Shown: positions 43,496 through 51,860 of the stretch, in pieces
Position numbering within the stretch: the stretch's first letter is position 1
Layout of the letters: the number at the start of each line of letters is the position of its first letter
NCBI GenBank assembly: GCA_945957365.1
Contig: CAMFKI010000002.1
Span: forward strand, 372,001-436,000
Direction of reading: 5' to 3'
DNA: 64,000 bases
Origin: an uncultured Alphaproteobacteria bacterium
GTDB lineage: Bacteria; Pseudomonadota; Alphaproteobacteria; Rhizobiales; Aestuariivirgaceae
The notes under the pieces: model-generated
What the model saw: the letters and a program-made list of their open reading frames with translations, nothing else
Told to the model about the DNA's origin: nothing
Databases searched by the model: none
Position numbers and translations under genes: made by a program

Positions 43496-43816
43496 ATGGT
43501 TCTCCTGTATGGGACTTCCCTCAACTCGTCCAGCTTGTGCCCCGGAGCCTGCTGCGCCCAATATGGCACGACCATGCCGCCTTTCGCGCACGGCTGGCGA
43601 GGAAGTCGGCATGTGGAGATCGCCTATGAGGACGTGTCGAGCGGCCCACAGGAGGAGACGGCGAAGGGCCTCGCCTTCCTCGGGCATGCGCGGGAGCCCT
43701 TGCAGACCAGCCTGAGATCAAGCGATCCGCAACCCCTCTCGGCCTTCCTCACCAATTTCTCGAAAGCCCGTGACACGCTCGCGAATACGGAATTCGCAGG
43801 GATGTGTTCGGCGTGA
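43496..43816 (+). pseudogene. Probable remnant of a sulfotransferase-family gene
   Basis: The frame reads RHVEIAYEDVSSGPQEETAKGLAFLG, then SDPQPLSAFLTNFSKARDTL and NTEFAGM. This resembles the C-terminal part of sulfotransferase-family proteins (YEDL.ADP..LLFLG; PLS..I.NYDEV...L.GTEF.WM). Just upstream, another frame reads VMYDQIAKLLIEWF, which could be the preceding helix before a frameshift. There is no start, no P-loop domain and no intact frame for a whole protein. The family match is by eye and moderate. Confidence 0.35.
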
Positions 43817-43853
43817 CGGCCTGCGCACTCAGATTTGCCAGACCTCAATTCGA

Positions 43854-43883
43854 TTGTGACGGCCGCCGCTGGATGGCTATAAT
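43854..43883 (+). promoter_or_regulatory. Sigma-70-type promoter of the ATP-grasp/glycosyltransferase operon
   Basis: TTGTGA (43854-43859), an 18-bp spacer and a consensus TATAAT (43878-43883), about 70 bp before the first gene. No other promoter-like sequence is evident within the operon, whose genes overlap. Confidence 0.6.
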
Positions 43884-43952
43884 GCGTGTCACCGGAGGGG
43901 TGAAAGGCCTCGATCTGTTCAGAAGAGATGACCCATACAGATCCGATCGGCG

Positions 43953-45749
43953 ATGACTGAAACCTTGACCTTCGACACCGTTGGCGATGCCAGAGTTTGC
44001 AACGCGCTGTTCGTGCTTACGCCCGCTCGCTGGCTGGCGGGCAGTGCCTATGGCGTGCCGCATGCGACCCTCGTCGGGCACATCGACTTTGATCCCCAGG
44101 GCCTGGCGGCCTTTCCTGCCGCCTACGCCTGGCTGCGGCGCTTCATCGGCAAGGACCCGCGTGATCTTCGCGAGGATGTAAGCAAGAGCGCGGACATGGC
44201 CGCCGCACTGGTGCTTTCCATGTCGGCCATTCAGCGCAGGACCCTCATTGCCCAGGCGCGGATCCTCGCGCTGCACCCTTCGGAAGGCTCAGACGGCAGC
44301 CTCGGATTCCACTTCGCCACGGGCTTTGTCTATCGTGAGGCCGCGATGGCGGTGATCGCGTGGCTGAATGACGTCGGCCGAACCTTCGGCGTCCCGGGTG
44401 GCCCCATGGGCCCGGCGCTTTCAGCCCTGGAAATCCGGCACGCGCAACTTCTCGACACGCTGCGTGCCTTCGGCGACCGGGGTCGGAACCGCTTTTCGAT
44501 TCTCCAGACGGCCTTCGAAAACAACATCCCCGCCTCGCGTCTGCCTGGCGGCCAGCAGTTGCTGGGCCAGGGGATCAGAGCGAGACTGTTCAACAGTTCG
44601 ATGACGGAGCGCACCACCGCCATCGGTTATCAGTGTGCTGGCAACAAGCAGGTGACGGCCTCCATCCTCCACCGCGCGGGACTTCCCGGCGCAGTGCATC
44701 GCGCCGTCGCCAGCGCGGCGGAGGCAGAAGCAGCCGCCAAGCGATTTGGCTACCCCGTCGTCGTCAAGCCATCCGACCGGCATGGTGGGCTTGGTGTCTT
44801 CGCCGACATCCGCGACGCTTCCACGCTCCGTCACGCATTCAGCGAGAGCCGCAAGATCTCGCGGGATATTCTCGTTGAACGGCATTTCGAGGGCGACGGG
44901 CATCGTCTCACGGTCGTTGACGGGCGCGTCATCCGAGTGACACGCAAGCGGCCATGGGGCATCACGGGGGACGGCATTTCCACGATTTCCGCACTGGCGG
45001 AGAAGGCGCGGTTGGAGGAACCCGCCGGCCGGGCCTTCGACGAGGAAGCGCAGGGCTTGCTGCGGCAGGGTGGTCTGGTGCCCTCCTCGGTCCTCGATGA
45101 CGGGCGCTTCGTCGCGCTGCGGCGGCGAAACAATGCAGTTGCCGGTGGCGACACCACCACGCTCGTGATCGACAGCGTGCACCCCGACAATCTTGCTCTT
45201 GCCTGTCGCGCCGCCGCGGCCTTGCGATTGGACATTGCCGGCGTCGATCTCATCATTGCCGACATCGCGAGGTCCTGGATCGAGACCGGAGCCCTCATCT
45301 GCGAGGTCAACGTACAGCCGCAGATGTCGGGAAAACTGGTCGAGCAAATGGTGATGGAGCAGTTGCAGGACGAGGCGCGCATTCCGGTCTTCCTGCTCAT
45401 TGCGCCTCCCGGCCATGACAGCGGGGAAGCCAACAGCGTGATCCCTCTTGCCCGCGCGCTGCACAATGCGCCCTTTGCGACGTCCTCAGGTGTCTGGGTA
45501 GGGGAACGGAAACAACGCCAGGCATCAAATGCCTTCGCGGCAGCGCGGACACTCCTCGAAGTTCCCGATGTGGAGCGGGCCCTCTGCGTGATGAACGAGA
45601 ACGACATTCTAACATACGGACTTCCAAGCGATCGGTTCGAGCACATTTACGTCTCCGATGAGCACCCTCGTCAAAGCCTCGTGAACATGCTGCGGGCGCA
45701 TGCGCGCGAAGGCTGCTTGCGCCTCTACCGGCCGGATAGCCGCGCATGA
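43953..45749 (+). CDS. CphA2-like ATP-grasp ligase with degenerate Mur-ligase half
   Basis: A 598-residue protein. Residues about 1-190 match poorly to the cyanophycin-synthetase N-domain. Residues about 200-450 are a CphA-type ATP-grasp domain (TERTTAIGYQCAGNKQVT, PVVVKPSDRHGGLGV, ICEVNVQPQMSG). The rest aligns with the start of the CphA Mur-ligase module (SSGVWVGERKQRQ...AARTLLEVPDVERALCV...ILTYGLPSDRFEHIYV). However, its P-loop GTNGKTT is replaced by APPGHDSGE, and the module is cut short. This two-part layout is like CphA2 (about 600 residues) rather than CphA1 (about 870). It probably ligates amino acids or dipeptides; the product in this operon is unknown. Confidence 0.75.
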   Translation: MTETLTFDTVGDARVCNALFVLTPARWLAGSAYGVPHATLVGHIDFDPQGLAAFPAAYAWLRRFIGKDPRDLREDVSKSADMAAALVLSMSAIQRRTLIAQARILALHPSEGSDGSLGFHFATGFVYREAAMAVIAWLNDVGRTFGVPGGPMGPALSALEIRHAQLLDTLRAFGDRGRNRFSILQTAFENNIPASRLPGGQQLLGQGIRARLFNSSMTERTTAIGYQCAGNKQVTASILHRAGLPGAVHRAVASAAEAEAAAKRFGYPVVVKPSDRHGGLGVFADIRDASTLRHAFSESRKISRDILVERHFEGDGHRLTVVDGRVIRVTRKRPWGITGDGISTISALAEKARLEEPAGRAFDEEAQGLLRQGGLVPSSVLDDGRFVALRRRNNAVAGGDTTTLVIDSVHPDNLALACRAAAALRLDIAGVDLIIADIARSWIETGALICEVNVQPQMSGKLVEQMVMEQLQDEARIPVFLLIAPPGHDSGEANSVIPLARALHNAPFATSSGVWVGERKQRQASNAFAAARTLLEVPDVERALCVMNENDILTYGLPSDRFEHIYVSDEHPRQSLVNMLRAHAREGCLRLYRPDSRA

Positions 45750-46639
45750 CGAGATCTGCGGCCTTTGGTGTCCTGCGCGATGCATGCGATATCGTTCCAC
45801 TTCTGGTCGGCCACTATCTGCGTGCAGGCTTCGACCATGTGCACATCATCGACGACGGCTCCACCGACGGTGGAGGGGATGTTCTCGACGAGGCCGCCAG
45901 CCTGTGCCCGCGGCTGACCGTCACGCATGTCGAGAGCCGCGTCTTCGAGCAGGAGCGGATCATCAACGACGCCGCGGTCCTGCTGCAGTCCCGGGGTTAT
46001 GACCTGCTGGTGCCCTTCGACGCGGACGAGTTCTGGATGATCGATGCGCCATCGCTTGGCCGCGAACTCGCGAAGGACGGTAACGCCCGCGTGCTTCACG
46101 GTCGCTGGACAAATTTCGTCCAGTCACGGGACGCTTACGAAGGATCCGCGAACTTCGACAGCGTGCGCTTTCGCGTGCCGGAGGGCGAGGGGGCGACCCG
46201 TGCCGAGGTCGAAGCGTTGCTGCGCGGCTTCGTCGAAGTGCAGCTGCGGAAGGTCGCCGTCTACGGCCTTGGCCCCATTGCCTTCGCACTTGGCCAGCAC
46301 CGGTTGGTTCAGGGCCCGTCGACGAACTATCCAGCCGAATTCGAGATATTTCACCTGCCGCTGCGCCGTCGTGCCGAGATCGAGCGACGTGGGCATGACT
46401 TTGAAGCGAGGCGCCGTCCGCTGCGTGCGGGGGAGAACCGGTCGTGGCAATCGCTGTTTTTCGCCGATGTCCTCCGCCGCGATGGCGGCGAGGAACTGTG
46501 GGCGGCGAACAGCGCGAGCAGTGGCGGTACGCTTCAGCTGCGAGGTGATTGCCGTCGCCTGGTTCCGGATTGGCGCTTCCGGCTCATGGCGCAGGCGGCA
46601 TTGCGCTGTTTCGACGCCGAGACGCGGGGGGCGGCATGA
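45746..46639 (+). CDS. Glycosyltransferase family 2-like protein
   Basis: A 297-residue protein of the Glyco_tranf_2_4 group: RDACDIVPLLVGHYLRAGFDHVHIIDDGSTDGG, then the metal-binding PFDADEFW. The sequence has a C-terminal arginine-rich half without membrane segments. Starts inside the stop of the ATP-grasp gene (ATGA). Donor and acceptor unknown. Confidence 0.82.
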   Translation: MTRSAAFGVLRDACDIVPLLVGHYLRAGFDHVHIIDDGSTDGGGDVLDEAASLCPRLTVTHVESRVFEQERIINDAAVLLQSRGYDLLVPFDADEFWMIDAPSLGRELAKDGNARVLHGRWTNFVQSRDAYEGSANFDSVRFRVPEGEGATRAEVEALLRGFVEVQLRKVAVYGLGPIAFALGQHRLVQGPSTNYPAEFEIFHLPLRRRAEIERRGHDFEARRRPLRAGENRSWQSLFFADVLRRDGGEELWAANSASSGGTLQLRGDCRRLVPDWRFRLMAQAALRCFDAETRGAA

Positions 46640-47523
46640 ACCTCGCCCTCGCCAACACGCACTGGCCCTTCGCCTCCCGCATGCCCACCACTGAAGAGGT
46701 GCAACTCGTGCGGCTCTGCCTGACGGCCGATCGCGAGGAAGCCGAGCGCTCCTGGAATCGCCTCGCCGAGACGAGAGGCAAGATCGCTGGCCGTGGAGAG
46801 CTGCGGTCACCGCTGCGGCGCCTGCTGCCTCTGCTCCGTCACGCCCTGAAGCTCTGGGACATGCCGCATGCACCCGACATCGAGGCGGCGCTCACCGCTG
46901 CCACGCTCTGGGAGATGCAGCGCGCCCAGCGCATTGAGCGGGTGACCTGCGAGGTGCTGGACCTGCTGCAGCAAATTGGCGCGCATCCGGTGCTGCTGAA
47001 AGGCGTGGCGCTCGGCTGGCGCGATTATCCGAAGCCGTGGCTCCGCCACTGCCATGACCTCGACATGCTGCTTCCCCTGGAAGCGCATGATGCCGCAGAG
47101 GCCCTGCTGATGACCAAGGGCGCGCGGCGGGTGGCAGCAGCTGCCGAGATGCCGATGACGCGCCTCATGCTCTGGCCCGGCGGATTGCCCATTCTCATGC
47201 ACGCTCGCATGTGTGGCGAGGATCGGGGTGCAGCCAGCGCCCAGGTTGCCGGGGAACGCGCCACGGCGACCTTGCTCTGCGGGCGGAGCGTGAGGATCCT
47301 TCATCCCCTGGACTGTGCCCTTCAGCTCGCATCGCAGCTCGCCGAGGGCACGGCCCGCGACGGGCTCGGATGGGTCGCGGATCTTGGAATGCTCCTGCGC
47401 TCGGTCAATGCCTCAAGCCTTGTGGCGGAGGCCAGCGCGCCGGCAGTGCCGGCACTCGAGTCGATGCTTGAATTCGCACGGCATGTCCTTGTCATGGATA
47501 TGCCGGCGGAGCGTCGTGCATGA
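46636..47523 (+). CDS. NTP_transf_5 nucleotidyltransferase family protein
   Basis: A 295-residue protein of the PF14907 group, with the core motif HPVLLKGVALGWRDYPKPWLRHCHDLDMLLPLE at about residues 118-150 (KG, then R.CHDLDML). Such proteins commonly accompany PqqD-like proteins in exopolysaccharide and peptide clusters. The reaction is not established. ATG at 46636 overlaps the previous stop (ATGA). Confidence 0.8.
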   Translation: MNLALANTHWPFASRMPTTEEVQLVRLCLTADREEAERSWNRLAETRGKIAGRGELRSPLRRLLPLLRHALKLWDMPHAPDIEAALTAATLWEMQRAQRIERVTCEVLDLLQQIGAHPVLLKGVALGWRDYPKPWLRHCHDLDMLLPLEAHDAAEALLMTKGARRVAAAAEMPMTRLMLWPGGLPILMHARMCGEDRGAASAQVAGERATATLLCGRSVRILHPLDCALQLASQLAEGTARDGLGWVADLGMLLRSVNASSLVAEASAPAVPALESMLEFARHVLVMDMPAERRA

Positions 47524-48728
47524 GCGGGGCTGGACGCACGATGCCGCCGCTCGACCCGCGTACGGTATCGCCCGCGGTGCTCTTCCAATCGCTCGCCGGG
47601 CGTCGCCCCGGCCTTGCCCTGGCATCGCTGTCGGGCGGGGCCTGCACGCTCACACTCTGGGACGAAGCTTCGCGGACCCGGATATCGACTGTCGCACATC
47701 CCCGACGAGCGCGCGAGAGCGATCCCGCCATGCTCTCGCGCCTGCTCCCCGTCTGCGTGGCCCGCCTCCTGGTCATCGACGCGGTCGGGCATGAGGATGT
47801 CGATCTGGCTGCCGTCACGGCGGCGTTCGATGCCGCGCCGCTGCTTGGCGCAACCACGGACGGCGGGCGGCGCTTCTGCTTCAGGGGCGAGATCTGGACT
47901 TCCCTCGGCGGCTGCGATGGCCAGATGCCCACGCTGGCAGAAGCGAGCCGGGATCTCTTCGCGAAGATCGCGGCTCTGGGCTTTGCCGTCCCCGGCGTGC
48001 CGGCGCGTGACGTCGAGCAGCTGCTCGGCAGGGAAGATGCTGTCTACACTGCCATCACCAACCGCTATGACACGCTGAAGCCCCAGCCGCGGGATTTTGC
48101 CGGCCAGGCGCGCCAGCTCGCCTTCCTCGATCGCTCCACCGCCGATTTTCACGGCCAGCGCAGCCGCGGCTGGGAGGTCGTGGCGGGAGAGGTTCCAGAC
48201 ACCGACCCCCGCCGGGCGTCGCGCTACTGGAAGGCCAATGCGCACCTCGCCCTGCCGCAGTCTGGCATCAGCCTCTGGGTCGATGCCTCGATCAGCATCG
48301 CTGCTCCCATGAGCCTGGCGCGCCTTGCCGGCCTGTTCCTTGCCGAGCATGATATCTGCGTCTTTTCACACCATGCGCGGCGCTCAATCGCTGCGGAGGC
48401 CCAGGCCTGCAAGGCGCTGCAACTCGACGACCCGGACGTGATCTATGCGCAACTGGCGCGCTATGCTACCGAGGGTTATCCGGACGAAGATCTGGCCGAA
48501 CTTCCTGTCATCCTGCGCCGGCATACGCCGGCCATCGAGGCGCTCAACGAATCCTGGTGGAGCGAGATCACGCGAGGCTCGCACCGTGACCAGATCAGCT
48601 TCAACTATGTTGCCTGGAAGACAGGCGTCCAGTATGAACGATTTCCGCTTTCGTTGGCTGTTCGCAACGGCCTCTTTGTGAAAATGCAAAGGGTTCGCGC
48701 GAATCGGGAGACGTCGATTTGGCAATGA
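47520..48728 (+). CDS. DUF616 (TOD1/MUCI70-like) glycosyltransferase-domain protein
   Basis: A 402-residue protein. The C-terminal part (about 175-390) matches DUF616: AITNRYDTLKPQP, RYWKANAHLALPQSGISLWVDASISI, HHARRSIAAEAQAC and EALNESWWSEITRGSHRDQISFNYVAWKTG. Members are glycosyltransferase-like. The N-terminal about 170 residues are not recognised and may be an added binding domain. Coupled at both ends by ATGA overlaps. Confidence 0.75.
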   Translation: MSGAGRTMPPLDPRTVSPAVLFQSLAGRRPGLALASLSGGACTLTLWDEASRTRISTVAHPRRARESDPAMLSRLLPVCVARLLVIDAVGHEDVDLAAVTAAFDAAPLLGATTDGGRRFCFRGEIWTSLGGCDGQMPTLAEASRDLFAKIAALGFAVPGVPARDVEQLLGREDAVYTAITNRYDTLKPQPRDFAGQARQLAFLDRSTADFHGQRSRGWEVVAGEVPDTDPRRASRYWKANAHLALPQSGISLWVDASISIAAPMSLARLAGLFLAEHDICVFSHHARRSIAAEAQACKALQLDDPDVIYAQLARYATEGYPDEDLAELPVILRRHTPAIEALNESWWSEITRGSHRDQISFNYVAWKTGVQYERFPLSLAVRNGLFVKMQRVRANRETSIWQ

Positions 48729-49141
48729 TGGAGCAGCCCCCATCCCTGGCGCAGGGCTACCGTCTGAACGAACCGGCGGTCATCACCGATCAGATCGACG
48801 GTGAGTGGGTCATCATGAACCTCGCAAATGGAGCCTATTACGGGCTCGACGCCGTGGCATCATGCTTGTGGCAGAGCCTGCTGTCGGGCGAGACACCGCT
48901 GGTAGCCGGGCGGGTCATTGCCGCTCATTTCGAAGTGCCGGAGGAGAGGGTGGCAGCCGACATCGCCACGTTCCTCGCGCAGCTGCTCGATGAGGGGCTG
49001 TTGATCGCCGGATCAGCTCTGCCGGAGCTGGTCGCTCGAGGCGAAAATCGTGTTCCCGCCGCTCCCTATGCCACCCCGTGCATCACCCGCTACGCCGACA
49101 TGACGAGGCTGCTCGCACTCGATCCTCCACTGCCCGCATGA
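48725..49141 (+). CDS. PqqD-like peptide-binding protein (RRE fold)
   Basis: A 138-residue protein whose first about 95 residues are a PqqD-like winged helix (LNEPAVITDQIDGEWVIMNLANGAYYGLDAVASCLWQSLLSG, then EVPEERVAADIATFLAQLLDEGLL). These domains bind leader peptides in RiPP pathways but also occur in polysaccharide clusters. The C-terminal 40 residues are not recognised. ATG at 48725 chosen for the 4-bp overlap with the previous stop; an ATG one codon later is possible. No obvious precursor-peptide gene is next to it. Confidence 0.78.
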   Translation: MMEQPPSLAQGYRLNEPAVITDQIDGEWVIMNLANGAYYGLDAVASCLWQSLLSGETPLVAGRVIAAHFEVPEERVAADIATFLAQLLDEGLLIAGSALPELVARGENRVPAAPYATPCITRYADMTRLLALDPPLPA

Positions 49142-49863
49142 AAGACGCACGACCGGATTCACTCCCCAGCCACGAGGTGAGCGTCATCGTGCCCACGTTG
49201 AACGGCGCACGCTTCATCGCAGAAACCATTGCGAGCATTGTCGCGCAGACGGCCGCTCCGGGCGAGATCATCGTTGTTGATGACGGCTCGATCGATGAAA
49301 CCGCCAGCGTGGCACGCAGTGCGGCGCCTTGCGTCAAGGTCATCCGGACGCAGGGCCTTGGCCCCGCCGGCGCCCGCAATGCCGGAATTGGAATTGCAAT
49401 CGGCAGATTTCTGGCCTTCCTCGATCATGACGATCTCTGGGTTCCCGAAAAGCTCGCCGTCCAGACCGCGCTACTCGACAGCGATCCTGAGATCGACATC
49501 TGCCTCGGCATGATCAGGAGCTTTCAGGACGGACCGCACGCCGCCGAGCGGAAATGGCTGGGAGAGCCGGTGCCGGGCTATCTCACGATCACGATGCTGG
49601 CACGCCGCACAGCCTTCGAGCGGATTGGCCTGCTGGATCAGCTCCGGCCCTTCAGCGACTCCGCCGAGTGGCTGCTGCGAGCCGAAGATGCGGGACTTCG
49701 GGTGAAGATGCTCGATCAGGAACTCACCTATCATCGCGTTCACGATCGGAATCATTCACGGCTCAACGGTGCCCGGTCGCGTGCCGAGTTCCTCGACCTC
49801 GCCCGCCGGAGAATGTCGCACGCACCGCAGGCAGGCGCCAGAACGCCTCAGCCATGCACATAG
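49138..49863 (+). CDS. Glycosyltransferase family 2
   Basis: A 241-residue GT-A fold protein: VSVIVPTLNGARFIAETIASIVAQTAAPGEIIVVDDGSIDET, GPAGARNAGIGIAIGRFLAFLDHDDLWVPEK (DxD-type metal site), and a C-terminal DSAEWLLRAEDAGL acceptor region. Cytoplasmic, no membrane helix. ATGA-coupled upstream; its last 10 bp overlap the next gene. Confidence 0.9.
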   Translation: MKDARPDSLPSHEVSVIVPTLNGARFIAETIASIVAQTAAPGEIIVVDDGSIDETASVARSAAPCVKVIRTQGLGPAGARNAGIGIAIGRFLAFLDHDDLWVPEKLAVQTALLDSDPEIDICLGMIRSFQDGPHAAERKWLGEPVPGYLTITMLARRTAFERIGLLDQLRPFSDSAEWLLRAEDAGLRVKMLDQELTYHRVHDRNHSRLNGARSRAEFLDLARRRMSHAPQAGARTPQPCT

Positions 49864-50816
49864 CCTTCGGGCCAGACTCCGGCCTGCCGTCGTGGGAATG
49901 GGTGGGGCGCGCCACCGGGCAGGCAATGTCCGCCGTTCACGAAGTCAGCTATTTCGACAGCTTCCACGACGTTCCGCAGGCCGATATCGTGGTGGTTATC
50001 AAGTACCCGGCACCACCATCCTTCGTCGAGGTCGTCCATGCCCGCGGTGCGCGGCTGGTCTTCGTGCCGCTGGATCATTATGAGTCCGCCGAGGCCGTAA
50101 ATAACAGCCGGCACTTCCTGCAGCACTGTGACCTGGTCCTCGCGCACAGCCCCGCACTCGTGCCCTTCCTCGAGAGCCACTGTCGTCTGCTGCGTACGGT
50201 GGAGCATCATGCCCGCTACGCCCTGCCGGAGCTCGCAGCATACCGCAGCACCGGCTTCCTGCTGTGGATCGGCGCGGCGCAGCATTTGCCGCACGTCGTC
50301 GCATGGCTGGCCCACCGTCCGCCGGCCCCGCTGGAGATTCGTCTGCTCAGCAATCTCAACGACCGTCACGCCCACGCCTCGGCACAGATCAAGGCGCATG
50401 CGCTGGGCATCTCGCTGCGCGTGCGGAACGGCACGGTCAACGGCCTCCCGGTCCTGAACTGGAGCGAGGCCGTTCAGCGCGATGTCATGAGCCAGTGCCG
50501 TGCCGCCTTCGACATCAAGGGCAGTGACTTCAACCAGTCCACCAAGCCAGCGACCAAGGCCCAGCAATTCATCGCGTCCGGCATCTCCTTCGGCTGCAAC
50601 CCGGGCTCTTCCATTGCCACCTGGCTACAGGCGCACGGCTTCGATGTCGCGATGGCGGACGACTACGGAAGGCTGCTGTCACGAGACTACTGGATGCAGA
50701 TCCAGGATTTCGGGCGCAATCTCAGGCAATCACTTTCACTGGAGGTCATCATGCAGACGTGGCAGCAGGCATTCGAAGCCATGCTGGCGAAGTCCGATGG
50801 AGGGGAGCCACGTTGA
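49854..50816 (+). CDS. Glycosyltransferase-like protein
   Basis: A 320-residue protein beginning MHIAFGPDSGLPSWEWVGRA. The C-terminal half has a GT-B-like pattern (NGLPVLNWSEAVQRDVMSQCRAAFDIKGSDFNQSTKPATKAQQFIASGISFGCN), where the FDIKGSDFNQSTKPATKAQQ block is typical of the nucleotide-sugar site. Likely a sugar transferase; specificity unknown. Overlaps the next gene by one base (TGATG). Confidence 0.6.
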   Translation: MHIAFGPDSGLPSWEWVGRATGQAMSAVHEVSYFDSFHDVPQADIVVVIKYPAPPSFVEVVHARGARLVFVPLDHYESAEAVNNSRHFLQHCDLVLAHSPALVPFLESHCRLLRTVEHHARYALPELAAYRSTGFLLWIGAAQHLPHVVAWLAHRPPAPLEIRLLSNLNDRHAHASAQIKAHALGISLRVRNGTVNGLPVLNWSEAVQRDVMSQCRAAFDIKGSDFNQSTKPATKAQQFIASGISFGCNPGSSIATWLQAHGFDVAMADDYGRLLSRDYWMQIQDFGRNLRQSLSLEVIMQTWQQAFEAMLAKSDGGEPR

Positions 50817-51466
50817 TGGACTGGATCGAGCAGATCAGCCGTGAGGAGACGTTGCTCGGCATGGGGCACGGCCAGAGCGAGGAGACCGGCATGGGCCTTG
50901 GCTGGCTCTACTATGCGCTCGCAAGGGTGGAGCAGCCCGGTCATGTCCTTTGCATCGGCTCATGGCGCGGCTTCGTGCCCATCGTGCTTGCAAGGGCGCT
51001 GAAGGACAATGCCGGTGGCGCGCGCCTCACCTTCGTCGACCCCTCGCTGGTCGATGACTTCTGGACGGAAGCCCAGCGGGTGAAGTCCTGGTTCGCCTCC
51101 TTCGGGGTGGACAACATCGACCACCACTGCCTCACCACGGATGACTTCGCAAGAACGGAAGCCTTTCAGAACCTTCCACAGATTGGCCTGCTCTTCATCG
51201 ATGGCTACCACACGGCCGAGCAGGCCCGCCTCGATCATACGGCGTTTTTGCCGAAGTTGACCGATTCCGCCGTGGTCCTTTTTCACGACAGCATCCGCGA
51301 GCGCACATCCGACATCTATGGGCGCGAGCGGCGATACATTCATACCGTACACGAATACATGAAGGAGCTGAAACGCGACGCGGCCTACCAGGTCATGGAT
51401 TTCCCTCTCGGCTCCGGGGTGACAGTGGTCCGGCGCAACAGTGGCGTTGCGCGCGATGAGCCGTGA
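50816..51466 (+). CDS. Class I SAM-dependent methyltransferase (Methyltransf_24-like)
   Basis: A 216-residue protein with VEQPGHVLCIGSWRGFVPIVLARAL as the SAM-binding first motif and GLLFIDGYHTAEQARLDHTAFLPKL and VVLFHDS as later motifs, as in cephalosporin-hydroxylase-like and Methyltransf_24 members. Strong ribosome binding site GGAGGGGAG. It could methylate a sugar or peptide made by the operon. Confidence 0.78.
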   Translation: MDWIEQISREETLLGMGHGQSEETGMGLGWLYYALARVEQPGHVLCIGSWRGFVPIVLARALKDNAGGARLTFVDPSLVDDFWTEAQRVKSWFASFGVDNIDHHCLTTDDFARTEAFQNLPQIGLLFIDGYHTAEQARLDHTAFLPKLTDSAVVLFHDSIRERTSDIYGRERRYIHTVHEYMKELKRDAAYQVMDFPLGSGVTVVRRNSGVARDEP

Positions 51467-51675
51467 ACGCGCTTCGGCAAATTGAATTGCCTGGCTTCCC
51501 TTCCCCGGAACTCACATTCGTCAGAGCGGAAGTCGACGGCCTTCCCACTGCAAATGAAGCTGAGCAGTGTCTGTTCGTAATTACCCGGTTCTCTCTGCGC
51601 CAGTTCCGGCTTGCGCTTCGCCGTCGATCAAGCGAGTGTATCGGCGTGTCGTCGCAGGCTCCCAATTCTCAATGA
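51463..51675 (+). CDS. Small unrecognised protein, 70 residues
   Basis: GTG start overlapping the methyltransferase stop (GTGA) and ATGA overlap with the following fragment, so it sits in the operon's coupling chain. The sequence begins MNALRQIELPGFPSPELTF and becomes arginine- and serine-rich; no family recognised. It may be a shortened gene, because the next reading frame is clearly truncated. Confidence 0.4.
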   Translation: MNALRQIELPGFPSPELTFVRAEVDGLPTANEAEQCLFVITRFSLRQFRLALRRRSSECIGVSSQAPNSQ

Positions 51676-51860
51676 ACAAGGAAAATTTCGAATTGGTGAC
51701 CGGCGCCGCCGGATTCATCGTCTTTCACGTGGCGCTGCGTCTCTTGCAAGCGGGAGAACGCGTGGTCGGCATGCACTACGTCAGTGACAGCTACGACGTG
51801 TCTCTCAAGGAAGCGCGCCTCCGGATGCTAGACGATTGCCGGGCGCTTATCGCAGCGTGA
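51672..51860 (+). pseudogene. Truncated UDP-sugar 4-epimerase, N-terminal fragment
   Basis: 62 residues matching the start of UDP-glucuronate 4-epimerases (LVTGAAGFIVFHVALRLLQAGERVVGMHYVSDSYDVSLKEARLRML). The third glycine of GxxGxxG is valine, and the frame then stops. The gene normally runs about 330 residues. Its end overlaps by 14 bp the convergent short-chain dehydrogenase gene, which marks a junction where the rest was lost. Confidence 0.75.

Larger units (their letters stand above)
43258..43952. other. 695-bp gap between the sulfur operon and the ATP-grasp operon
   Basis: No intact gene. The stretch 43454-43816 carries what looks like a decayed sulfotransferase C-terminus. A good promoter for the downstream operon lies at 43854-43883. 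No insertion-sequence ends seen. Confidence 0.5.

Noticed and set aside
48725..49141. RiPP (lasso or PQQ-like) cluster because of the PqqD-like gene
   Set aside because: No precursor peptide, radical SAM enzyme, B-type protease or asparagine synthetase-like gene is present; polysaccharide or conjugate synthesis fits better.
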